From assembly GCA_027943335.1 (NCBI GenBank), contig BSBK01006398.1:143501-207500 (forward strand): 64,000 nt of DNA. The letters are read 5' to 3'. Positions 48,251 through 60,010 of this stretch are shown piece by piece. Made by a program: the position numbers and the translations under genes. The stretch's first letter is position 1, and every line of letters starts with the position of its first letter. The stretch is from Chamaecyparis obtusa. Taxonomy: Eukaryota; Streptophyta; Pinopsida; Cupressales; Cupressaceae. The notes below the pieces were generated by a model. It ran no database searches, was not told where the DNA came from, and saw only the letters and a program-made list of their open reading frames with translations.

Positions 48251-48400
48251 AAGGGACTGTTGCCGACAGCATGGCGTAGGCAACCCATGCTGCCGCCAGC
48301 AACATATGACTGTCGTAGGTAGCAAGTGTTGTCATCGGCAGCATGGTTGTCGGGTGGGGGTGAGGGTATTCCCTCGCCTCCACCCTAATATATATTATTA
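48251..48400. other. Short GC-rich block
   Basis: Much richer in G and C than its surroundings, with repeated cagcatgg and tcgccgc-like words (gccgacagcatggcgtaggc, atcggcagcatggttgtcgg). No ORF of note; its origin is unknown. Confidence 0.5.
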
Positions 48401-49640
48401 TTTTCTTTTAATTTTTTTTTAATCAAAAAAATTTGTGATAACAACATATGATCTATTTTTTATAAAAAAAAAAGAAAAACAATAATATACACACACACAA
48501 TTCTTCTCTATAAAATTTAACAACAAGGAATTTAAAATAGTTGGCTATTACGAAGAAGAAAAATTACTTAAAAAATCCAATTGATACAAACTATAAGGTT
48601 TTCTACCATAAATTTATCAAACCCTAGTTGAATTAGAATGAAATTCAATTATGGAAATTTCTAACATACCAAGCACAAAATCTCAGAATCTTAATTCTAG
48701 AATTCTAAACATGATAACAAAATCAATAGAATAGAAATATCACCCAGATCTAATGTGCACAAAGAAAACAATCTTTTTGAAATACAAGAATTAAATCTAC
48801 GATGATTTTCAAACCCTATCTCAATCCACCAATTGAAGAAACATGAAGAAGACTAGAATAACACTGAAAATATCAAGCTTTCATAAAAATCCTTCAATTC
48901 AATCCTTCATCCAAAACCTGTAAATTTGTCTCTAGAATAATGGTCAAATTCCTCCTTATAAAGAAAAAGGCTTTGAAATTCGAACTCAACTTAATTCCAA
49001 AACTTCATTTTTATCAATCTCTCTTTTTGCCCAATTTATTCAATTTTCTAATTAATAACTTCATGCACTTTTGTAATTCTTGTTTATATCAGTTAACTTA
49101 ACTAAATAAGAATTACTTTATTTATTTAATTTATTTCAATTAAATGTGCAACTAATTGCATATCAATTTTAACTAAAAGAATATTATTTAATTCACTTCC
49201 TTATTGTTTTATTCAATTTTCCTCAAATTTGAATATAATTATTTAAAGCTTTAATTCCACCATTAAACTTTTAATTAAGTTTTTTTTAATTAATAATATA
49301 TTTATTAATTTTTATTAATTAAACACCTTTACATTTAATTTTCTATATTTAATAAGATTTAATTATTTAGATCACATAATTAATCTTAGTAAATTATTTA
49401 ATCATTTCACAAAAATTACACCAACCAACCAAAGACCAATTGAACCTAATAAAAACAATAATCATACTCAATGGAAAGGCTATGAGCTCATGTCACTTGG
49501 ATGAATTCAAAAGGGTAAAATATCATAAACTTTTCCACTATTTTAGGATAATAAAATGGCTTAGGTTGGGATCTAGATCTGAATATTATCTCCCCTCTCT
49601 TACCATTGAGACTTTGCGATAGGGCGCGCTCATCCTGACA
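48401..49640 (-). mobile_element. Possible minus-strand gypsy LTR (H)
   Basis: Read on the minus strand, a TGTCAGGATGAGCGCGCC start at 49640 is followed by an AT-rich, ttaatt-filled stretch (49030-49400), then a TATA box with ggagg at 48955-48964 and a leader. The layout copies LTR F (8743-9900). There is no polypurine tract or partner LTR, so it may be a solo LTR. The plus ORF at 49440-49622 is not convincing. Confidence 0.35.
48955..48964 (-). promoter_or_regulatory. TATA box in possible LTR H
   Basis: Minus strand ctttataaggaggaatttga; same module as the TATA boxes at 9301 and 59335. Confidence 0.45.
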
Positions 49641-50778
49641 ATTCATAAAAGTCGATATCCGGTACTTGAAAACCTACATAAAAGATAAGCATGTACATCC
49701 ATATATATATAAGAAATGGTAGGGATTGGGACATTGTGTGGATCCAGCAAGAGGGTAAGTGCACAAAGATGGGGGACGAAAAAGGGGATATAAGATGCCA
49801 CTTTTTTCCTAAAATCAGCAAACTCTGACTTCAACAAGAAATTGAAGATAGTTAGACTCAAAATTTTAAGATGCGACAAAAAAAAGAGTTGTAATACTCT
49901 GAATCTAATTCCTAAACTACTAATTTATTTTGAAAATGGTGCAGATTAAGGCCCTAAAAAGGGGGAGCACAAAAAGTGGTCCTATTTTTTGTGAAAAAAC
50001 ATAACATAGCGTCTGGTGTGCTCCCCCTAAAATGTTAGCTTTTTTTTGAATTTTTTTAATCACTCCAATGAGAAGTTAGCTAACACCATGTAGTTTATCC
50101 TAGATTTTTTTACTAATTTTTTGATGAATGTATAATTTTTTTATGAATTTATGAAGTGCACACATTCTGAAAATGTGAAATTTTTGTGTGCTCCCCCTAT
50201 AAATCATTTAAAACTAATCAAAAATCAAATTTTCTTTTTTTTAAAGTGTGTAGAATGGAGTCTAGTTTCTAAAAATGTAATTTGTTGCAAAATTCAATGA
50301 ACAAGCCAAAATCTATGCCCAAAATACTACATGTTGGTTTTTGACAAAAATCAGACATACATACAAAAGAAATTAGAGATGAAAAACTTAACATAATTAG
50401 AATTCAAAATAAATTATATGGTTAAATAGCTAACAAAGAGATCTATAATATCACATTGTCTGATTTTAACGTTATTGAACCATGAGTAAACCTAGCAAGG
50501 AGCACACAAAAAAGATGTCATTTTTTGTATGTCCATCGAAAAACATGTCTCAGACCTATTTGAATCCTCCAAGCCTTTGGGTTGGCTCTCCAAGTAAAAT
50601 CCAAGCCTTAGGCTTGGTGGATTCCAATAGCTTACATAGGGCGTGTGCACACTATTCAAATTTATGACTTCCATAGGGAGCACGCGCTATAGCGTGCATG
50701 CTCTATAGTAGACATGTGCTATGTAACATCTAGAAAAGCCTCAAGTGAGAGAGAAAGAGTGAGAAAGTGGTGGGGGAT

Positions 50779-50779
<1 letters not shown>

Positions 50780-50842
<63 letters not shown>

Positions 50843-50861
50843 AAAGAGAGTGAGTGAGTGA

Positions 50862-50899
<38 letters not shown>

Positions 50900-50938
50900 A
50901 GGTGGAGGATAGAAAGAGGTGGGAAAGAGAGTGAGTGA

Positions 50939-50958
<20 letters not shown>
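50780..50958. repeat. (GA)n and (GT)n microsatellites
   Basis: (GA)n at about 50782-50836, then gtgagtga into (GT)n at about 50863-50881, GA again, and a second gtgagtg-(GT)n block. Long serine/leucine ORFs on the minus strand here are artefacts. Confidence 0.93.
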
Positions 50959-50975
<17 letters not shown>

Positions 50976-50989
50976 CTCCCACCTTCCTA

Positions 50990-51026
<37 letters not shown>

Positions 51027-51057
51027 CACACACTCTCCCCCCTTTTTTCACCTTCTC

Positions 51058-51113
<56 letters not shown>

Positions 51114-51127
51114 TCTCTCTCTCTCTC
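50990..51127. repeat. (CT)n and (TA)n microsatellites
   Basis: (CT)n at about 50991-51008, (AT)n to 51026, then (CT)n from about 51060 to 51126. Complementary to the GA block upstream, so the two can pair as a large imperfect hairpin. Confidence 0.93.
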
Positions 51128-51413
51128 CCCTAATCTTTGTAAAAGTTTACACTTGAAATTTTATAAAAGTTTATATAGCGTGTGCACACTATAGTGTGCA
51201 AGTGCTATGTTTTAAATTCAAACCATAGTGCGTGCACACTATAGCGCATGTGCACTATGTTTTGAATTTCCCAAGCCTAAGGCTTGGGAAACCCAAGCCA
51301 TAGCGTGCATGTGTTATAGCATGCACATGCTTTAGTGTGTACGCATTATGGTCGTGGGGGGGCTAAAAAGGAATGTGGCACCTTTTTGGTCCCCCATCTT
51401 TGTGCATATACCC

Positions 51414-51746
51414 AAGAATGTAACTATGACTTTGTCCCTCAACCATATCAAACACGTCAAAAAAATAGGTAAAACATACATGAGAGTCATACACATGCAA
51501 GTATGGGGTAAGTAAAATCATAAATATAAATAATAGTTTAAACATATAAATAATCATCATCAAAGTAACTAACATCATCGAACTATAAACATATGATATC
51601 TCATAACTATCCAATATCAAATCACCATAAAATGGCATACATCTATAACCACATAATAAATCTAAAATAATCAACACACACATAAAAGTGGCCTAAAAGA
51701 GTTTGGCAATATAAAACTTAAAAGTAAACTATGAGTGGTCACTACA
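51414..51746 (-). other. Possible 3' LTR of gypsy D
   Basis: On the minus strand a TGTAGTGACC start at 51746 follows a purine tract, ttttaggggaggcaga (51748-51763), as a 3' LTR would. It does not align by eye with the LTR start at 56547 (TGTCCTACTAGGG on plus), and the inverted-repeat element begins at 51413, so this LTR may be cut off. Confidence 0.35.
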
Positions 51747-51763
51747 TCTGCCTCCCCTAAAAT

Positions 51764-52191
51764 TATGCTTACTCCTAGAATCCTACAAACAAATAGGGAT
51801 ATAAATCTCATAATCTCATTGTGTCCTCCCAAGTCATTCATGACTCATTAGTAGGGTCCCATTGGAGCCTTACCTGGTCAATGGTGTGATCCATGAGGAT
51901 CAACTCTCACCACTGAAGTATGCGAACAAGATCCATAGCTAGCTACCTATCCTCTAGCTATAAATAATTCTAGTCAAGAACATGTGTAACATCTAGTATA
52001 TATTGTCTAAGTACTGAAATGTGGAAAACATCATGAACATGAGATAACCTAGGTGGAAAAGAAAGATGGTGATAAATTGGTCCTATCCTCTCAAGAATCT
52101 CAAATAGGCCGATGAAATGAGGTGCTAACTTAGATCCCTTTCCATAATGGATCAGACTCTTCCATGGATGCACTCTTAGAAACACCTTCAC
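51764..52191 (-). pseudogene. Gypsy D integrase C-terminus and chromodomain
   Basis: The minus-strand frame ending near 51970 reads KLAPHFIGLFEILERIGPIY and HDVFHISVLRQYILDVTHVL, the conserved integrase tail (LSPRFIGPFEIxERVGxVAY...VHxVFHVSxLRKYxxDxxHV). Beyond it a degraded chromodomain reads MDHTIDQVRLQWDPTNES then TWED. This marks the element as a chromovirus of the Ty3/gypsy group; chromodomains guide insertion into heterochromatin. Confidence 0.85.
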
Positions 52192-52888
52192 ACCAACTAC
52201 AAACTACCTATCCACTCTATGAGCATCTGCATACTTATTCTTTCTATCCTAAGTTGTGGTCATATGCTCAAGGATGTGTTCCACCTACTACTCCATATCT
52301 CAAAACATCTTAGGACCTAACAAAATATGATTATCTAGCCTATCCCAACTCAAAGGTGTATGACAAGGACAACCATACAAAGCCTAAAAAGGTGACATAC
52401 TAATCAAACTATGATAATCATTATTGTAGGAGCACTTGACTAAATACAAATAGTCCTCCCAGTGAGTCTTTATATCCATGAAATATATCCTCAAGCACCT
52501 GATTAACCTGCTCTATCTGACCATCGATCTCAGGGTGATATGTCAAACTAAAATTTAGTTGTGCTCCAAGATCATGCTTCAAGGAAGTCCAAAATGCAAA
52601 AGTGAATACTAGATCCCTATCTGATATAATCTTGTAGGGAATACCATGTAGTCTCACAATATCTTGCATAAGGACTCTAGCTACTGAAGCTACTATATAG
52701 GATTCTCTCATAATAGAAAAGTGTGCCACTTTGGTCAACCGTTCAATAGTAACCATGATGGTATCATGTATGCGGTAAGTTATAGAAAACCTTTGATGAA
52801 ATCCATTGAGATGATATCTCATTTCCACAATGGAATGATATTAGGTTGTAAAAGTCTTGCTAGGTGTTGATGGTCTGCCTTAACCCTC
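52192..52888 (-). pseudogene. Gypsy D integrase catalytic core
   Basis: Reads RLTKVAHFSIMRESY (DRLTKSAHF in the family, with Asp replaced by Glu), VRLHGIPYKIISDRD carrying the second catalytic Asp, and LTYHPEIDGQIEQVNQVLED carrying the Glu (usually HPQTDGQTERvNQ). The catalytic triad is recognisable, but stops before 52421 and after 52828 break the frame. It inserts element cDNA, normally leaving 5-bp duplications. Confidence 0.88.
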
Positions 52889-53110
52889 TAACACTCTAGA
52901 TATCTTGCCACAAAATCAGCAATGTTACATTTCATACCAGACCAATAATATAGTTGTCGAAGGTATGGATGCATCTTCTTGACACCTAGATGTGTCGAGT
53001 AAGGTTCTTGATGAGCCTCAGATAAAATCAAGGTACAAAGATCATCTGATGGAGGTACATATATCTGGATCATGTAATGCAAAAGACTATCTAAATCTCA
53101 AACATAGCCT
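52889..53110 (-). pseudogene. Gypsy D integrase zinc-binding domain
   Basis: IYVPPSDDLCTLILSEAHQE, then THLGVKKMHPYLRQLYYWSG and a Cys pair whose first member is C in MKCNIADFV, giving the His-His-Cys-Cys arrangement that starts gypsy integrases. The minus-strand 52888-53082 frame is open; a stop follows YLEC. Confidence 0.85.
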
Positions 53111-53700
53111 AAAAACCTACCTTCCAAAGATCACCCTGACTCAATTTTGACCCTCAATTCCTTGTACTAAGTATTTGTAGGAAGTGTCTAGAGTATATGA
53201 CTCCACAAATCCATACCAAGGGTCAAATTTGATATCTCATGCCTCCTATGACTCAATGCTTCAACTACTATATTTTCCTTATCTTGGATGTACTTAACCT
53301 CAAATTCATATTCCGAAAGAAACTTCATCCATCACTTCTTCTTAGCATTCAGATTAGGCTGGGTAAAGATATATTGTAAGCTAAAATGATCACTATGAAG
53401 CTCAAATCGATGTCCCAATATAAAATATATCCATTGGACTAATGCATGAACTACTACTGGTAAGTCAATATCATGTCTAGGATAGTCCAATTCATTCTCC
53501 TTGAGTTTCTAAGATTCATAAACAATCACATGTCCTTCCTGCATAAGGACCACTCCTAGACTTTCTAAAGAAGAATAAACACACACCATGAAATCACCCC
53601 TTGGTTCAGGTATTTCTAGGATAGGTGTACTGGTTAGACACTTCTTGAGGTTATAAAAATCCTCTTCACACTTCTCTATCCAAACATACATCTTCCCTTT
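53111..53700 (-). pseudogene. Gypsy D RNase H
   Basis: Reads FMVCVYSSLESLGVVLMQEG (active-site DAS replaced by YSS), ENELDYPRHDIDLPVVVHAL, FELHSDHFSLQYIFTQ with an active Asp, and EVKYIQDKENIVVEALSHR (usually GKeNvVADALSR). Decayed by stops, but domain order is intact between RT and integrase. Confidence 0.85.
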
Positions 53701-54480
53701 CCTTTGGAGATAATTAATTTGATATGAAACCGTAGAGAAGTCTTTAACAAATATATGATAGTATCCTACCAAGTCCATGAAACTACAAACTTTAGATACA
53801 TTGGTGGGGGTTTTCCAATCTACTATAGCCTGAATCTTGAAAGAATCTACTGAAATACCCTCACCTGATATTACATGCCCCAATTACTAAACTTTATACT
53901 AAAATAAGTCACACTTCACTGCATTAGCATACAATTGATTGTCACGAAGACAATGAAAAACAAGTCATAGATGTTCTTCATGCCCCTCTATGGATTTATA
54001 ATATATCAATATATCATCCAATAAGATGAGAACAAAATGATCAAGGTGAGAATGAAATACTTCATTCATTAGGGACATGAAAATAGATGGAGCATTTGTC
54101 AAACCAAAAGGGACTACTATAAACTCATAATGTCCATAGCGAGTGTGAAACATAGTTTTGTGAATATATGCATCCTGAATACACAACTTATGGTATCCTG
54201 ACTTGAAATCAAATTTGGAGAATATCTTGGCCCCTTTTATATGATCAAAGAGATCATTAATCCTTGAAAAAGGGTACCTATTCTTGATTGTTACCTTGTT
54301 CAACTATCTATAGTTGATGCACAAGGGTAAAGATCCATCTTTCTTCTTAGTGAAGAGTACATGTTCTCCCCATGGTGAAACACTTGGCCAAATACTACCA
54401 TTTACCAAAAGATCCTCTAATTGGAGCTTAAGCTCACTCAACTCCTTGTGGTCATCTGGTAAGGATCTCTATATATAGGT
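53701..54480 (-). pseudogene. pol: Gypsy D reverse transcriptase
   Basis: From right to left: [34 protein letters not shown] (first catalytic Asp), [20 protein letters not shown] and the catalytic box as ILLDDILIY (usually VYxDDILIY) near 54010. Then GHVISGEGISVDSFKIQAIV and PTNVSKVCSFMDLVGYYHIF. Stops near 53880 and 53960 interrupt it. Clear gypsy/chromovirus RT. Confidence 0.92.
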
Positions 54481-55135
54481 TGTGCTCCTAGAACAAGATC
54501 AATGCCAAAATCTATGTCACACCTTGGTGACATATCTAGAATCTCACTAGGATATATATCACCAAATTTTTGAAGCATAGGATGATCAAGACTCTTTTCC
54601 TTAGTTTCAACTTCATCTAGCTCATTCATAGTTATAAAAAATACCTAACATCCCTTTCGCATGTTTTTTTTAAGTTGCACAATAGAAATCATATGAAGAG
54701 ATAAAGGATGTTGAATTCCCACAATCTTACAATCCTTGCCAACATCATCCTTACATTTGATTATCTTCTATCTACAATTAATGCTAGCTCCGTGAGAGCC
54801 TAACCAATCTATCCCAAGGATAATATCATATGATCCCAAATGAATCATATAAAGATCAATCAAGGTAAAGAATTTATGTAGGTTCAACTCAATTTATGCA
54901 CTACAAATTTTGTTGATATCCTTTCCCTAGAGGCTAACTCTACTTGTCAACCAATGTCTTTCTTTAAAACCACTAGCCCGCATTTATCTACTACAAAAGG
55001 AGATATAAAAGAATTTGTAGCTCCTGAATCAAATAAGATAGTAAGATAAATACCTCTAGTAGCACCATAAGTTTCTACCACATTGTCCTAATGTTCTCCT
55101 TATTGATGATCCACTATCACAAATACTCTATGAGA
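54481..55135 (-). pseudogene. Gypsy D aspartic protease and pre-RT linker
   Basis: The catalytic motif is intact as LFDSGATNSFISPFVVDK (about 54980-55040), then YDIILGIDWLGSHGASIN (about 54785-54840), the chromovirus protease core. The linker ends in FGDIYPSEILDMSPRCDIDF and [14 protein letters not shown] (54440-54600), the usual lead into RT. One or more stops and frame changes. Confidence 0.87.
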
Positions 55136-56349
55136 TCTACCAACATCTCCTATAGTAGACTCAAAATTTGTAGGTCTCTGTCTTGAAAATGTGATGCACG
55201 CTGAGGAAAATTCACTGCAATGTGGCCATACTATCCACATGAGAAACAACTATTACCTCTACCATGACCTCTCCCAACAAAGGCTGCTCTAAAATATTGA
55301 AAACTGCCCCTGCTAGCAACTGAATGTGTGCTCTATATAGGCTGATTGGGCTAGTTGCACCTATTACGTGAAAAGTTATGAAAGTTGTTAGATTAAGGAT
55401 TGACGTTCTATGTTGGAGGGTTCATCCCCTTCTATTTCTAACTATGAAAGTAGGGAGTATGTTTCCAAAATTTCACTGCACCTTGGGTCTGATTCCCTCT
55501 ATAGCCTGAAGGTGTAGGTACACTAGAATGAACTCCCACCTTTCCACCATACCCCAAAGCCAAACTTGCCTCCACCAAAGTAGCCTTAATAACCACTTCC
55601 CTAAGGGTCTTAGGTTCAAGAACCTTAACTCCTCTGATGATGCAACCACTAATCTCCCTAATGAAGTGCTGCAACATAAGTAGGGACTTATCACTAAATT
55701 ATGCATAGAGCTTAAGATCAAATAAATGATTCTCATAATCCTAGATAGTCATAAATAATTTCCATAGATTGTAGAACTCATTTGTGTGTTGTTGTTGCTA
55801 TTGATCAGATAAGAAACATTCCCAGGTGTTCTCAAGAAAAATATCCCAAGTGACTGTGTCCATGGTAAGTCCCAATTTCTTCTCCTCAATTTTCCACTAA
55901 GAAGCTGCAAAACCTTTGAGGTGCATAATGACACATCTTTCCCTAACATTAGTATCAAACTGCTACATGAAAAAACATTGATCTAATGCAATAAGTGAAG
56001 TCTCTACTTTAAAACTAGTACCAAGACCATTAAAAGGATGAGGTCATGATCTTAAAAGGTCTCTCATCTGATTGGCCTTTACGGCTCCCTATCTAAGGCT
56101 AGTTTCCCTCCCTCTTGGAATCCTATATCTCTGTCTCTCCTCATTATTTGAATGGTTTGATGCTTCCTATTCAGCCTTGTCTTGCACAACATTAAGCTCT
56201 CCTAAATCACCATGATGCTCACCACTATTCTCTTCCCTTCTCTCCTCAACTCTCTGACTCATGGGAGGGTTAGGAAGTATTCTGCTTCTATGTCCTCTAC
56301 TATGGCCTTCACTTCACCCTCTAGAAAAAGATCTAGTTTCAGTGACCAT
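55136..56349 (-). pseudogene. gag: Gypsy D gag
   Basis: First ATG at 56349 (MVTETRSFSRG), about 180 bp inside the primer site. The gag core reads VRERCVIMHLKGFAAS, DIFLENTWECFLSDQ, and LMLQHFIREISGCIIRGVKV with VVIKATLVEASLALGYGGK. Near 55215-55256 the zinc knuckle reads CFSCG-YGHIAVNF: a stop replaces one residue and Phe replaces the final Cys. Typical chromovirus gag order and length, inactivated by stops. Confidence 0.85.
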
Positions 56350-56525
56350 CTTTCCTACAACATTCAATAAGAAGATTGATATTTTAAATTTATAAGATGT
56401 GAAGAATCCGTAAAGCAATAGTCTAAAATACAAGAGTGTTATATGTCTAAGTTTTCATCTCATGTTTTAACTACTAGACATCTAATGGGCATACAAAATC
56501 CCTAGAGTTCCCATTGTTGAGACAT

Positions 56526-56539
56526 GGACTCTGATACCA
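56526..56539 (-). other. Primer-binding site of gypsy D
   Basis: Minus strand tggtatcagagtcc, matching the complement of the initiator tRNA-Met 3' end (TGGTATCAGAGC) at all but the last few bases. It lies 7 bp from the LTR edge. Confidence 0.88.
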
Positions 56540-56546
56540 AGTCTAA

Positions 56547-57590
56547 TGTCCTACTAGGGAACCTAGGAGAGATTAACCTAAAATTGTTACTAAGTTTACA
56601 AAATAATTTTTTTTCTTCAAGGTTAACAAAAAATATTTAATAACAAAGCAGAAGTAAAATATAAAGTTCATATATACTCATATACACAATCCCAATTAAA
56701 GATTACAAATCTCAAGGATTCCTTGAAGTAGAATTATGTAAATACAATTTAATCTATTAAATACAATAATCATCTAGGCCTTCTCCATAGTATACCATCT
56801 CACAAATAAACAAATACATCTAAACTATAAATTTTACATGATAACCCACATCCACTACAAAAAGTCACAAGGTATGTAAAGACAACTAAGTACAAAGTAC
56901 AAGTTACAAATAAGGTAAGAATAGAAATAAGTCTCCAAGGAAGATAAGATAAGAAGAAACCACAACAAGGATCATCCATCACTGGTACAAGAATGTCAGA
57001 GTCTCAAATGGTAAAAGAATCACTACCTCTTGACCTCATGGAAATTTGTGGTTCCACTCCCATCATGCTAAGGAGATAACATCAAACCCTACTCAAATAA
57101 CAATACCAAAATCAATTATTAGGTAATACTAAGAAAGAGTCCTATAAGTTCCTATCTGAAGGGTACAACTCAATAACGCAAAGTTACACATACTAATCCA
57201 GAAGAAACCAACACATGTAGGAAACCTAAGATGAAATCAAGGAAGTGTCATCACATATGTCAACCCCTTGGAATGATCTTACTAGACTCCAACTGGCAAG
57301 TGTGATCATATGAACAACTTGAAATCTCTCATGTAGACAAGGATAACCAATTATGTCAGAACTCACTGCCACTTCTAGATAGACAAGAACCTTCTCCCAC
57401 TCCCATCCTTAGTCTATACTAGCACTAAAGGTATGGGCGAGGAATCCATTATCTTATTAATTCATTTTAAAACCTCATTTAATTATACTATCACTTATTT
57501 AAGTAACCTATTAAGGATACCCAAGTAGCCACATTTGGGATCCATCACCTCCAAAGAAAGACACTTCCCCTTTAACACCTAGATAGCCTA
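56547..57590 (-). mobile_element. Gypsy D 5' LTR (outer end uncertain)
   Basis: The LTR edge is at 56547 (plus TGTCCTACTAGGG, so the minus-strand LTR ends in CCCTAGTAGGACA). The body is AT-rich and non-coding. The outer boundary is not resolved because no matching 3' LTR was found; the next distinct feature begins near 57600. Confidence 0.55.
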
Positions 57591-57595
57591 CCCTA

Positions 57596-57795
57596 AGAGC
57601 TCGTTTGGTTGTTGGAATTGAGCTGGAATTAGGAAATTCAAATACTAAAATTTTTGAATGCACAATTTACTTTTAAAAAATAAAAATAGAATAGAGTTTT
57701 CCAAATTCTCATTTTGGCCCAAAATGAGCATATGAAATTCCACCTCAAAAGGTAGAATTAGAAAACCAATTCCAATTCCACTTTTTGATAAATTA
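57596..57795. repeat. MITE-like inverted repeat
   Basis: Starts agagctcgtttggttgttgg, a phrase common at plant MITE ends. tggaattgagctggaatt at about 57613-57630 pairs loosely with aattccaattcca ending near 57780. The ends and target duplication were not fixed. Confidence 0.4.
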
Positions 57796-58289
57796 AATTT
57801 TATAAAATCTTCGAGTCCACAAATTGTCTGTTGATCTTTTGCCTCTCTCATCCAATATCCAATCGTATTATTTTGTTATTTTTCCCTTGTGTGGAGGTCT
57901 CCTGGTTGAATTATTTGTAGATTTTTCTAGTTTTTTTACCATTGTGCTAAGGACTCCCAATTGATTGATTTGCAAGTGTTTGCCAAAATTCTTCTCAAAC
58001 ATATTTCTCCAAATATATTTGAATCTTAAAGTGTAGTTAGATGACTAGGTTTCATCGTCATTTTGCTAAATATCTCTATGTATTTTCTTTTACTGGTCAT
58101 CTTTGATCAAAATGTGGTTATATATGCTCTTTGTATGGTCATTTTTTATTCCCATGGCCATTTTTATCATATTTTTAGTCGCATATGCTCCTTTATTGAT
58201 TATTGAAACTCCATTCATGGTCATTTTTATCATTCTTTTGGTTGTTTTTCCTAAAAATGTGATTGTATATACTTTTCTCTAGTAGTATT
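57796..58289. other. No gene seen
   Basis: T-rich sequence with a loose repeat of ggtcattttt.at and catatgctcctt/tatatgctcttt words at 58080-58230 (about 60-bp spacing, three or four degenerate copies). No coding motif. Confidence 0.45.
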
Positions 58290-58900
58290 CCAATTACAAA
58301 TTTATAGAAATAAATGCATAAAATGCATCTTCTCACTCATCTTCCAATGAGTCAACCAAATGTTGGAGTTGATGAGAAAATAACCCATGGCTCCCAAGAA
58401 CACTTGCATGCAAACATCTATCACAAAAAGAGAGAAGCAAAAGCTATGGAGGCCTGAATGCAAGGATCCATGAAAGAAGAGAAATTCTTGATGTGCAAAA
58501 ACAAAAGTTGCAATAAAATAAAATGAATGTGTCAAGAATACAAAGGAGATCAATCCTTATAAAAGAGATCTAAAACCCTAAAAGGGTGGAGAAATCTAGG
58601 TTGCATGATAATAATGAATAAAATAATTAATTATTATATGTCTAAAGTTTAGCTTAAGTAGAAAGAGTTAATAAGTGACTTAATAATTAAATCAATATGA
58701 TTTAATTAATAAGAAAATAACTTATTACTCTAAACCCACCCCCTAAGATAAACTTTGGGAGAAGCTAAAAACCTAGAAAAATAAACTGAAAACAAATAGA
58801 CCTTGACAACAAAAGACTTGATTGAGTACCCAAGTGTATGCAATGAAAATATAGACCTATTTGCTGCAAATGAAAAACACCAAAACACCAAACAAAACTA
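58290..58900 (-). mobile_element. Possible minus-strand LTR with TATA box
   Basis: Minus strand: an AT-rich block (58600-58740) full of ttaatt words, then cttttataaggattgatctc (TATA at about 58555-58565), then a leader to 58290. Same module as other LTRs in the window. It may be the distal part of the LTR starting at 59995 or a separate solo LTR. Confidence 0.35.
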
Positions 58901-59995
58901 CATTAGATGTTAGTCATTTCAAATGCAACAAAATAAGTAACTTTCACTACAACCTCCGATGAGCTAAAAAAAAAGGCACCCAAAGCCTTGTTTGATTTAC
59001 GCTTTGAGATTATTGTGTGTATGCTCTCCCAACACATATGAAATGCAAAACTATGGGATGCATCTAGATGATGGTGAAAGAGTTGACAACAAGTATGAGG
59101 AACTTGTCCCAAGCTTCACAAATGATAAATATTAAGATTGATGCAAGATTGATTCAAGATAATGATAATGCAAATAAGATTAAGATCTATGATAATGCAA
59201 CAAGATTAAGATCTAAGAACAAGATTAGATTACAATGAAGAAAAAAACTAGAATGATTAAGAATGCTAGAAGATGCAAGAGATAAGAGATTAAGAAGAAA
59301 AAGAATCTTTTACCTAAAATGAGGAGTGAGGCCTCCTTTTATAGAAAATGAACAAAATTGGACGGTGGAGATTAAGAGGAAAAATAATGGATGGCCAAGA
59401 TTAAGAGGCAAAAGAGGAGTGGCTAAGATGAAGAGGCAAAAAAAATGAGTGGCTAGGATTAAGAGGCAAAAAGATGTTAGGTGAGGTTTGAAAAAGGTGA
59501 AGTGGCAAAAGTCAAACTTCATTTGAGAGGGGAAAAGGGATTTGAAAATTATTGGTGGAGAAAAAAGATGGAGAGGTGGCCACCTTGGAAAAGGTGATTG
59601 TGCAGATGATTAGAGGTAATCCACTTTTTAATCAAGATTAAAATAATATTAGAAAAAGGTAAGCATAGGAAAAAGGGAAAAGGAATTAAATTAAAATAAA
59701 TTTAATTTAATCATGGTTTAGAAGAACTTTAGGCTAGTGAATGAATGAAATAAATAATATTTATTTTATAAAGGGAAATGGGGGGATGATATATTAAATT
59801 TAATTTAATACATTATAGTGTTTAAATAAAATTTAAATACCAAGGGAAAATGAATTTATTTAATTAATGTAAATTTAATTAAATAAATAGAAGAATATAA
59901 CGATTATAGTCAATTAATAAAATTAACCATAATGTTTAAGGAAAATATTAATAAAAATTAACATTAGTATGAATGGACAATTTTAGGTGTCTACA
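58901..59995 (-). mobile_element. Gypsy E 3' LTR
   Basis: On the minus strand it starts TGTAGACACCTAAAATTGTC at 59995, directly after the purine tract caaagaggggcaaaa. TGTAGACACC is a common start for non-chromovirus gypsy LTRs in plants. U3 is AT-rich (59640-59960), and the TATA box is at 59335-59346. The inner limit is uncertain (58900 or further left). Confidence 0.65.
59335..59346 (-). promoter_or_regulatory. TATA box of gypsy E LTR
   Basis: Minus strand ttctataaaaggaggcctca, followed by cctcattttaggtaaaag; nearly the same as ctatataaggagccctctcc...cattttagaaag at 9301. Confidence 0.6.
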
Positions 59996-60010
59996 TTTTG
60001 CCCCTCTTTG
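59996..60010 (-). other. Polypurine tract of gypsy E
   Basis: Plus ttttgcccctctttg; minus caaagaggggcaaaa, immediately before the LTR start at 59995. Confidence 0.75.

Larger units (their letters stand above)
50677..51355. repeat. Cluster of tatagcgtgca-type palindromic words
   Basis: Repeated alternating purine-pyrimidine units: gcacgcgctatagcgtgcat (50679), tatagcgtgtgcacactata (51174), gtgcgtgcacactatagcgc (51228) and atagcgtgcatgtgttatag (51300). They flank the GA/CT microsatellites on both sides, forming an inverted arrangement inside the element at 49753-51413. Confidence 0.8.
49753..51413. mobile_element. Inverted-repeat DNA element of unknown superfamily
   Basis: Terminal inverted repeats of 25 bp: left GGGTAAGTGCACAAAGATGG (49753 onward), right read inwards GGGTATATGCACAAAGATGG, about 23 of 25 identical. 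Both are flanked by aaga (49749-49752 and 51414-51417). The interior has no coding region; it holds gtgtgctccccct repeats (near 50015 and 50187), a cluster of short palindromes and GA/CT microsatellites. The terminal sequence fits none of the superfamilies I can name with confidence; a 4-bp duplication could be chance. Confidence 0.7.

Noticed and set aside
50719..51156. Serine/leucine/histidine-rich ORFs on both strands
   Set aside because: Translations of GA, GT and CT dinucleotide repeats.
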